Source: Solobacterium sp. (GTDB taxonomy: Bacteria > Bacillota_I > Bacilli_A > Erysipelotrichales > Erysipelotrichaceae). Taken from it: a stretch of 11,007 nucleotides of DNA. The notes under the pieces are model-generated. The model saw only the letters and a program-made list of their open reading frames with translations. It did no database searches and had not been told where the DNA came from. Position 1 is the first letter of the stretch. Each line of letters begins with the position of its first letter. The position numbers and the translations under genes are program-made. This document shows positions 6,688 to 11,007 of the stretch, in pieces. The stretch is from positions 1 through 11,007 of the forward strand of contig JAEEHG010000262.1 of NCBI GenBank assembly GCA_016280695.1. The letters run 5' to 3'.

Positions 6688-7552
6688 CAGCTTTATCCTT
6701 TTTCATCAGAAAGAAGGCACAGGCAGCCATCGGGATAACGGAAATAACACCCCCGGCCCCCGGGCCGAGCAGGTAATGCTCCGGCGCATGGGCCAGGAAA
6801 TAGAGACCGAACGAACCGGCGGCCATCATTGCCCCGTGGGCAATGCCGGCCATCAGGATACTGCCGCTCTTCTCGTACAGCCAGGAAAGCAGCGTACCCG
6901 CGGCAATGCAGTAAACCGCCATCATGACAATCCCGGTTGCCGGCGCACCCGGATAACCGTGCCCGTACTGGAAGCCGGCCATGATGATCAGCGGCATATA
7001 CCATACCGCCCACACAAGCCCGCCGTAAATCAGGCCCATGCGGCGGCCGTAAGCGCGCTGCAGCATCGGGGTGAGCCAGCCGCGCCAGCCCACTTCCGCG
7101 CCCATCGCGTAGAAAGCATTGGTTGCCGGCCCGAGGGTCAGCATCATGAAGACCTGCCTGTTCAGAAGGTCATAGACATCTTCCGCCTCTTCCCCGGCCT
7201 GCAGCACGAGTTCCTTCAGGGCCCCGAGATTCGGGTCAAACCGCCCCGGGAAAACCAGGAAAAACAGTGCCGCCCCGGCCACGGCGAACACAGCCGGCGC
7301 CAGCCAGCCCAGCGGCAGGTACATCCACTTGTCACGCATCCTCATACCCCAGCCGATGCCGGAGGTTTCCGTACCGATACGGCCGTTGAACATCAGGAAA
7401 ACCGCGATCATCGGCGCGGTCAGGCTCAGCAGGTACATGCCCCGGAAGATCTGGCTGTGCAGCAGGTACATCCCGCCGAACTGCAGGCCCCAGCCGATGA
7501 AAAACGTCAGGCCAAGATACCAGTAGAGATTGATGCGATCCTGTTCATTCAT
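6662..7552 (-). CDS. CPBP family intramembrane protein with a degenerate active site
   Basis: A 296-residue, very hydrophobic protein with about seven or eight membrane segments. It belongs to the CPBP (Abi, Rce1-like) family, whose active members are glutamate-type intramembrane proteases for CAAX processing, bacteriocin immunity or signalling. The family motifs are recognisable but altered. Motif 1 (EExxxR) reads GAEVGWRG, with A152 in place of the first Glu. Motif 2 (W..WH.P) reads WAVWYMP, with Y185 in place of His. Motif 3 (HxxxN) reads HGAMM, with H239 kept and M243 in place of Asn. The fold is probably kept and proteolysis lost. The start at 7550-7552 is chosen because it gives an 8-bp overlap with trmD and a normal family N-terminus (YWYLGLTF); a GTG at 7574-7576 would add eight residues. 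The ribosome binding site is weak, so coupling to trmD is likely. The C-terminus is basic (KPRRRR), probably cytoplasmic. Confidence 0.88.
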   Translation of the reverse strand: MNEQDRINLYWYLGLTFFIGWGLQFGGMYLLHSQIFRGMYLLSLTAPMIAVFLMFNGRIGTETSGIGWGMRMRDKWMYLPLGWLAPAVFAVAGAALFFLVFPGRFDPNLGALKELVLQAGEEAEDVYDLLNRQVFMMLTLGPATNAFYAMGAEVGWRGWLTPMLQRAYGRRMGLIYGGLVWAVWYMPLIIMAGFQYGHGYPGAPATGIVMMAVYCIAAGTLLSWLYEKSGSILMAGIAHGAMMAAGSFGLYFLAHAPEHYLLGPGAGGVISVIPMAACAFFLMKKDKADAKPRRRR

Positions 7553-8273
7553 GTTCTTCTTCTGCCTCGATCTCACGCAGAAGCTTCATTTCCTCATCCG
7601 TAAACTGCCGGTTCACCAGCAGGTCGGGACGCTTCTGCCTTGTCAGCCGCAGTGACTCCTTCAGCCGCCACAGCCGGATTTTCTCGTGATGGCCGCTCAG
7701 CAGAATCTCCGGAACCTTCTCGCCTTTGTAATCTGCCGGCTGGGTATACTGCGGATACTCCAGCAGGCCGTTCTCAAACGATTCCTCGCTGGTGCTTTCC
7801 GCCTTGATGCTGCCCTTGAGCAGCCGGATGACAGAGTCGGAGATGACCATGGAAGCCAGTTCCCCGCCGGTAAGTATATAGTCCCCGATGGAAACGAGTT
7901 CGTCAACGTGATTGTTGATGCGGGCGTCAATGCCCTCATAGTGCCCGCAAAGCAGGACCAGGTGGTCCAGTTCGGCAAAACGGTGCGCGGTCTGCTGGGT
8001 ATACGGGGTGCCGGCAGCCGACATCATGACCTTCCAGCTGCCTTCCGTGCAGACATCATCCAGGCAGTCCAGCACCGGCTGGCACTTCAGCACCATTCCG
8101 GCCCCGCCCCCGAACGGGGAATCGTCCACATGCCGGTAGGAGCCCGGGGCATAGTCCCGGATATCCACGATTTCAACTTCCGCCAGCCCGCGCTGGATCG
8201 AACGGGCCACGATGGAAGTCTTCAGAAAGTCCCCGTACATTTCCGGGAACAGGGTCAGGATCGTGATCTTCAT
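7545..8273 (-). CDS. trmD: tRNA (guanine-N1)-methyltransferase TrmD
   Basis: TrmD methylates N1 of guanosine 37, next to the anticodon, in tRNAs reading CNN codons, using S-adenosylmethionine; this prevents +1 frameshifting and is essential in most bacteria. The 242 residues match the usual length. The N-terminal MKITILTLFPEM and VDDSPFGGGAGMV (49-61) are family blocks. The trefoil-knot cofactor site is seen as LLCGHYEGIDARI (107-119) and SIGDYILTGGEL (128-139). The catalytic aspartate region ISDSVIRL (144-151) and LEYPQYTQP (171-179) are intact. The start codon overlaps the rimM stop by 4 bp (ATGA), and the stop overlaps the CPBP start by 8 bp. The gene normally found next, rplS, is not here. 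Confidence 0.98.
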   Translation of the reverse strand: MKITILTLFPEMYGDFLKTSIVARSIQRGLAEVEIVDIRDYAPGSYRHVDDSPFGGGAGMVLKCQPVLDCLDDVCTEGSWKVMMSAAGTPYTQQTAHRFAELDHLVLLCGHYEGIDARINNHVDELVSIGDYILTGGELASMVISDSVIRLLKGSIKAESTSEESFENGLLEYPQYTQPADYKGEKVPEILLSGHHEKIRLWRLKESLRLTRQKRPDLLVNRQFTDEEMKLLREIEAEEEHE

Positions 8274-8779
8274 AGCAGGCCCTCAATGACGTGCACCACG
8301 ATGACTTCCGCTTCGATGTCAACGTCCACAATGAAAGCCGGCACATACGGAACCAGGAAGGTCGAGCCGTCTTCGCGTTCCACCCGCAGGTTGTCCTGGG
8401 CCCCGTTGGTCGGTTCCACATCGATGACCTCGCCCAGTACATTCCCCTCTTCGTCCTGTACTTCCAGGCCGATGAGGTCAGCCATATAGAACTGTCCCTC
8501 CGGCAGCGGCGGCCGGTCACTGTCCTCAATCTGCACCTCAAAGCCCTTGTACGCTTCAATCTGATTGATATCCTGCAGGCCGGCAAAGCTGACCAGCGGA
8601 TAACCCTTGTGGCGGCGGTAGGTTGCCACATTCACCGGCAGGACTTCCTGGCCGTCGGACAGATACAGCTGCTGGCCCTTCACGTACCGCTGGTCATCAT
8701 AATTGGACCAGCTCTCGATTTTGACCTCGCCTTTCAGGCCATGGGTATTGATGATTTTTCCGATTGCGATTCTTGTCAT
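8270..8779 (-). CDS. rimM: Ribosome maturation factor RimM
   Basis: RimM binds ribosomal protein S19 and helps assemble the head of the 30S subunit, including 16S rRNA processing. The 169 residues match the family length. The N-terminal RimM domain (about 4-85) opens with GKIINTHGLKGEVKI (7-21). A PRC-barrel domain (about 95-167) carries GQFYMADLIGLEV (95-107) and LVPYVPAFIVDVD (142-154). The ATG at 8777-8779 has an AGGAG site upstream. A terminator-like hairpin lies between this gene and khpA, so expression may be lower than that of rpsP. The stop shares ATGA with trmD, a typical coupled junction. Confidence 0.97.
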   Translation of the reverse strand: MTRIAIGKIINTHGLKGEVKIESWSNYDDQRYVKGQQLYLSDGQEVLPVNVATYRRHKGYPLVSFAGLQDINQIEAYKGFEVQIEDSDRPPLPEGQFYMADLIGLEVQDEEGNVLGEVIDVEPTNGAQDNLRVEREDGSTFLVPYVPAFIVDVDIEAEVIVVHVIEGLL

Positions 8780-8792
8780 ATGCTCACTCCTG

Positions 8793-8814
8793 AAAAAGGG
8801 ATGCCGTGCATCCC
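8793..8814 (-). terminator. Terminator-like hairpin (candidate attenuator) between khpA and rimM
   Basis: Directly after the khpA stop codon the minus strand reads GGGATGC-ACG-GCATCCC (8814-8798), a perfect 7-bp stem with a 3-nt loop, followed by five T (8797-8793) and then the rimM ribosome binding site. This has the form of a short intrinsic terminator inside the operon. Since rimM has no other clear promoter here, partial readthrough is the likely mode of action. Confidence 0.75.
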
Positions 8815-9063
8815 TCAGATCTGTTCAAACTTGATCGTTACTTTCTTGTCGTCTGTATGCGACGCCACGGACATGACCTGCCGGAGCGCCGACGCCATGG
8901 TTCCCTTACGGCCGATCAGACGGGCAATGTCGTCATTGGCTGCCGTCACCCGCAGAACCACCTCGCGGCTGTTCTCACCGGACAGGACTTCCACTGTCAG
9001 TTTATCGGGATCCTCAACCATCGGTCTGACCAGATTCAGCAGCACTTCATCCAGCTGTGCCAT
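8815..9063 (-). CDS. khpA: KH domain RNA-binding protein KhpA
   Basis: An 82-residue protein with a single KH domain. The GxxG loop is GRKG (51-54) within LIGRKGTMASALRQV, which contacts RNA. The length and the N-terminal LDEVLLNLVRPMVEDPDKLTVE are typical. In Bacillota KhpA pairs with KhpB (Jag/EloR), which is not in this window, and affects cell division, cell-wall growth and RNA binding. The start ATG at 9061-9063 is only 6 bp past the rpsP stop. The upstream sequence is GA-rich but lacks a clear AGGAGG, so translation probably depends on ribosomes finishing rpsP. A position between rpsP and rimM is standard in Bacillota. Confidence 0.95.
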   Translation of the reverse strand: MAQLDEVLLNLVRPMVEDPDKLTVEVLSGENSREVVLRVTAANDDIARLIGRKGTMASALRQVMSVASHTDDKKVTIKFEQI

Positions 9064-9069
9064 GATGAA

Positions 9070-9351
9070 TTACTTCTTCTTTCCGGCTGCCTTTTCGTCG
9101 TGATACTGCTTCATAATGCCCTGGCCGGACAGAATGTTGCGTACAGTATCAGACGGCTGGGCACCATTTCTGAGCCAGTTCAGTGCCTTTTCCGCATCAA
9201 CGAACACTTCTTCCGGATCAGCAGTCGGATTGATATATCCGACGGTATCGATCACCCGGCCGTCTCTCGGGAAACGGGAATCAGCCGCAACGATACGGTA
9301 TCTCGGCGCCTTCTTGGAGCCCATTCTTGTCAGTCTCAGTTTAACTGCCAT
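9070..9351 (-). CDS. rpsP: 30S ribosomal protein S16
   Basis: A 93-residue S16, a 16S rRNA-binding protein of the small subunit needed early in 30S assembly. It opens [21 protein letters not shown] and continues [20 protein letters not shown] (23-42), the signature half of the family. A lysine-rich tail (AAGKKK) ends it. The start at 9349-9351 has a perfect AGGAGG ribosome binding site. It is the first gene of a seven-gene operon, driven by a strong promoter about 30 bp upstream. Confidence 0.98.
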   Translation of the reverse strand: MAVKLRLTRMGSKKAPRYRIVAADSRFPRDGRVIDTVGYINPTADPEEVFVDAEKALNWLRNGAQPSDTVRNILSGQGIMKQYHDEKAAGKKK

Positions 9352-9362
9352 TGTTATATCCT

Positions 9363-9375
9363 CCTGTTCAACAGG
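9363..9375. promoter_or_regulatory. Small inverted repeat in the rpsP leader next to the ribosome binding site
   Basis: The minus strand reads CCTGTT-G-AACAGG, an inverted repeat whose last bases form the start of the AGGAGG ribosome binding site. By the predicted start site it would lie at the very 5' end of the rpsP mRNA. It could form a short hairpin affecting mRNA stability or initiation; no such role is known to me. Confidence 0.35.
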
Positions 9376-9379
9376 ACAT

Positions 9380-9407
9380 ATTCTAGCAGATAATAAAAGC
9401 CTGTCAA
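9380..9407 (-). promoter_or_regulatory. Strong promoter of the rpsP operon
   Basis: The minus strand carries a perfect -35 TTGACA (9407-9402), a 16-bp spacer and a -10 TAGAAT (9385-9380) with TGC just before it (extended -10). Transcription should start near 9373, giving a leader of about 22 nt. The -35 box lies inside the 3' arm of the terminator stem of the upstream lipoprotein gene. Confidence 0.85.
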
Positions 9408-9426
9408 GTATTTTTCCTTGACAGGC
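9391..9426 (-). terminator. Intrinsic terminator after the lipoprotein gene
   Basis: A perfect 10-bp stem GCCTGTCAAG / CTTGACAGGC (9399-9408 with 9417-9426) with an 8-nt loop is followed on the minus strand by TTTTATTA (9398-9391). It starts 6 bp after the stop codon. It ends the alaX-lipoprotein unit and physically overlaps the rpsP promoter. Confidence 0.88.
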
Positions 9427-9432
9427 AAGTAA

Positions 9433-10386
9433 CTATTCGAGATCGTCCCGCACGAGCGGCATGAATATCATCGTATATTCATCCGAACGCAGGATCAGCA
9501 ATATATCGGAACCGGTGCGCTGCCATGGTTCCCCGGCAATGGTGACTTCATCTGCCGTCCAGGTGAGGTCGTATGTGATTTCCCCGAACACGGCCGTACC
9601 GCTGCCGTCAGCTTCCAGGGTCAGTACTACTTTTTCCAGCTCATCCTGGGTATAGGTCCCTTCCGGCGTGATCTCACGGAAGAGCACGTAGTACTGCGGT
9701 TCAGCCTCGTCCGGTTCGTCAGGGGCTTCTTCACCGCGGTATGCGAACACCATGGACATGGATTCATCCCACACCGTCAGAAGGCCGTCCTCCAGGCTGT
9801 AATCCAGCGGCATGTCCGCAATCATGATGAGATTGCCGTCATATACCACTTCGTGTGTCTCGCCGTCAAGCTCCAGCCAGCCGCCGGTTTCATCCAGGTA
9901 CAGCCAGCCTGTTTCCCCGTCCGTTATGGATTCCCCGTTCTGTACATACGCGGTCAGTTCATAGTAACCGCTGAGATCCGGAATATCCGGCGGTCCGGGC
10001 TGCTGTGACGGTTCCGGGGTGACTGCCGCCGGGGGCACAGGCGCTGAGCCGCGGGCAAAGGTCATCCGGGTATCTTCATGGTACAGCACCAGATACCGTC
10101 CGTTCAGTTCGTAAGGGATCTCCTCCCCGTCCAGACGGATGAGGCCGTCAGCCCATTGCAGGCTGCTCACCTCACCGTTGAGCGTGTAGGTTCCCTCCCC
10201 GCTTTTGCGCAGCACCAGCTCGGAGACAACCCCCTGGGCAGCCAGGTCTTCCTCAGCATAGGTTGTATCGCCGGAAATCATTTCCACCAGATGCCATTTG
10301 CCGATTTCCGCCTGCGGTTTCTTTTCGGCACAGCCGCACAGGGCCGCAAGGCCCGCTGCCAGCACTATCTTCAGCCATTGTTTCAT
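9433..10386 (-). CDS. Lipoprotein with three beta-rich lipocalin-like repeats
   Basis: A 317-residue exported lipoprotein. The signal peptide (1-18: MKQWLKIV, then a hydrophobic core) ends in the lipobox LCGC, making Cys19 the lipidated residue; it should sit on the outer face of the membrane. Three related beta-rich repeats follow at about 28-112, 139-217 and 231-310. Each ends in a similar strand pair such as LVLYHEDTRMTFAR, LLTVWDESMSMVFAYR and ILLILRSDEYTMIFMP. A Pro-rich linker (117-137) separates the first two repeats and an acidic one (219-230) the others. The unit resembles small G.Y.L....DG-type repeat domains common in exported Bacillota proteins; ligand and role are unknown. The start at 10384-10386 is chosen because AGGAGG lies 8 bp upstream; a GTG at 10393-10395 falls inside that site. 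The alaX stop is 13 bp upstream, so the genes are cotranscribed. Confidence 0.88.
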   Translation of the reverse strand: MKQWLKIVLAAGLAALCGCAEKKPQAEIGKWHLVEMISGDTTYAEEDLAAQGVVSELVLRKSGEGTYTLNGEVSSLQWADGLIRLDGEEIPYELNGRYLVLYHEDTRMTFARGSAPVPPAAVTPEPSQQPGPPDIPDLSGYYELTAYVQNGESITDGETGWLYLDETGGWLELDGETHEVVYDGNLIMIADMPLDYSLEDGLLTVWDESMSMVFAYRGEEAPDEPDEAEPQYYVLFREITPEGTYTQDELEKVVLTLEADGSGTAVFGEITYDLTWTADEVTIAGEPWQRTGSDILLILRSDEYTMIFMPLVRDDLE

Positions 10387-10399
10387 CTGCAGCACCTCC

Positions 10400-11007
10400 T
10401 CAGCCCAGGGTCACGGTAAATGTCCGGTTGCCCTTTTTTGTATGGGAACTCAGGTGGACCGGACCGATTTCCCGCAGGTTGTGCACATGGATCCCGCCGC
10501 AGGGGATCACCCAGTCCAGGCACTTCCAGTAACGGTAGCGGGCATCATTTTCATCTGCCCAGGTTTTTACTTCGACATCCCGGGCCAGCAGCGCGTTCAG
10601 TTCCTGTTCCAGCGCTTCCGTATCCGCTTCCGCCACCAGGGCGTTCTTGTATTTATTGATGGCAAAGTCCGCCTCAATGGTTGAGGTCAGCGGGTTGTCC
10701 AGTTCATGGCCCAGCTGTTTCTGCAGCAGGCAGTGCATCAGGTGCAGACAGGTATGCAGCCTCATCTGGGTATAACGGAACTCCCAGTCCAGCTCACAGT
10801 GCACGGGCTGACAAACGAGCACCGCCGGGTCAGGAATATCCGTGACCAGTACCGGATCTCCGTTTTCATCGTGGATGGACTTCAGAACCCGGTATTCGCG
10901 GCCGGCTGCCGTCAGGGTGCCGCGGTCACTTTTCTGGCCGCCGCCCTGCGCATAGAAAATCGTGTCGGCCAGCACCAGGCACGGCTGTTCATCCAGAACC
11001 TTCACAC
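10400..11007 (-). CDS. alaX: Alanyl-tRNA editing protein AlaX (N-terminus outside the window)
   Basis: A free-standing homologue of the editing domain of alanyl-tRNA synthetase; such proteins hydrolyse Ser- or Gly-tRNA-Ala in trans. About 202 codons are visible and probably only some 10-20 N-terminal residues are missing beyond 11007. The N-terminal FYAQGGGQKSDRGTL block is typical. The zinc ligands are in place: HTCLH (two His, the HxxxH motif, near 10754-10740) and C..-His in CGGIHV (near 10501-10487). A thermore usual CGGTH has Ile in place of Thr. The C-terminal LREIGPVHLSS...KKGNRTF matches the end of the family. No start codon is called, since a GTG at 11003-11005 is only an internal codon. 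The stop TGA is part of the TGAGGAGG ribosome binding site of the following lipoprotein gene. Confidence 0.93.
   Translation of the reverse strand, partial: VKVLDEQPCLVLADTIFYAQGGGQKSDRGTLTAAGREYRVLKSIHDENGDPVLVTDIPDPAVLVCQPVHCELDWEFRYTQMRLHTCLHLMHCLLQKQLGHELDNPLTSTIEADFAINKYKNALVAEADTEALEQELNALLARDVEVKTWADENDARYRYWKCLDWVIPCGGIHVHNLREIGPVHLSSHTKKGNRTFTVTLG

Noticed and set aside
5785..7603. Long plus-strand open frames opposite the DUF, CPBP and trmD genes
   Set aside because: The minus-strand genes have recognisable families, ribosome binding sites and coupled junctions; the plus-strand frames show no domain, promoter or binding site and cut across gene borders.
9419..9447. Plus-strand promoter starting with TTGACA at 9419-9424
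   Set aside because: The hexamer is only the other arm of the terminator palindrome; no -10 box lies 16-18 bp downstream and no plus-strand gene follows.
1..11007. Phage defence or toxin-antitoxin system, suggested by the CPBP (Abi) family name and the large repeat protein
   Set aside because: There is no nuclease, kinase, reverse transcriptase, ATPase or small toxin/antitoxin pair nearby, no mobile element, and the CPBP gene sits in a housekeeping operon.

Overview
The window is a compact, GC-rich bacterial chromosome segment with twelve genes, all on the minus strand. It therefore reads from right (11007) to left (1). Gaps between transcription units are about 80-105 bp and hold intrinsic terminators and promoters. 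No RNA gene, insertion sequence, integrase, attachment site or CRISPR array is visible. The ribosomal-protein cluster rpsP-khpA-rimM-trmD, strong AGGAGG-type ribosome binding sites, a CcpA/LacI-type operator and an InlB-like B-repeat all point to Bacillota. A gut Erysipelotrichia-like or clostridial lineage is a guess only; there is no 16S or phylogenetic marker to place it.

Layout in transcription order. (1) 11007-9433: the end of an alanyl-tRNA editing protein (alaX), followed 13 bp later by a triple-repeat lipoprotein and a terminator. (2) 9351-5294: a seven-gene, tightly packed operon. It starts with the core translation genes rpsP, khpA, rimM and trmD, then continues through overlapping stop/start junctions into a CPBP-family membrane protein, an uncharacterised protein and a NimA-like flavin-binding protein, and ends at a terminator. 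(3) 5187-3691: a monocistronic family C69 dipeptidase with its own promoter, operator and terminator. (4) 3595-677: a large (972 aa) repeat-built, membrane-anchored protein that I cannot match to a named family, with its own promoter and terminator. (5) 590 to beyond position 1: the start of a DUF4261-family protein.

The translation genes work together. S16 is a 30S protein, RimM assists 30S maturation, TrmD makes m1G37 in tRNA, KhpA is a small KH RNA-binding protein, and AlaX removes mischarged Ser or Gly from tRNA-Ala. The usual partners rplS (after trmD) and ffh/ylxM (before rpsP) are absent. Their places are taken by accessory genes, which is the most unusual point of gene order here.

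The points most worth a second look are: the 972-residue protein (three and a half large cytoplasmic repeats, one central membrane segment, an InlB-type B-repeat and three 81-residue helical repeats); a CPBP protein that has lost three of the four family catalytic residues; the rpsP promoter, whose -35 box sits inside the terminator stem of the preceding gene; and a terminator-like hairpin directly after the khpA stop codon that could lower rimM-trmD expression.
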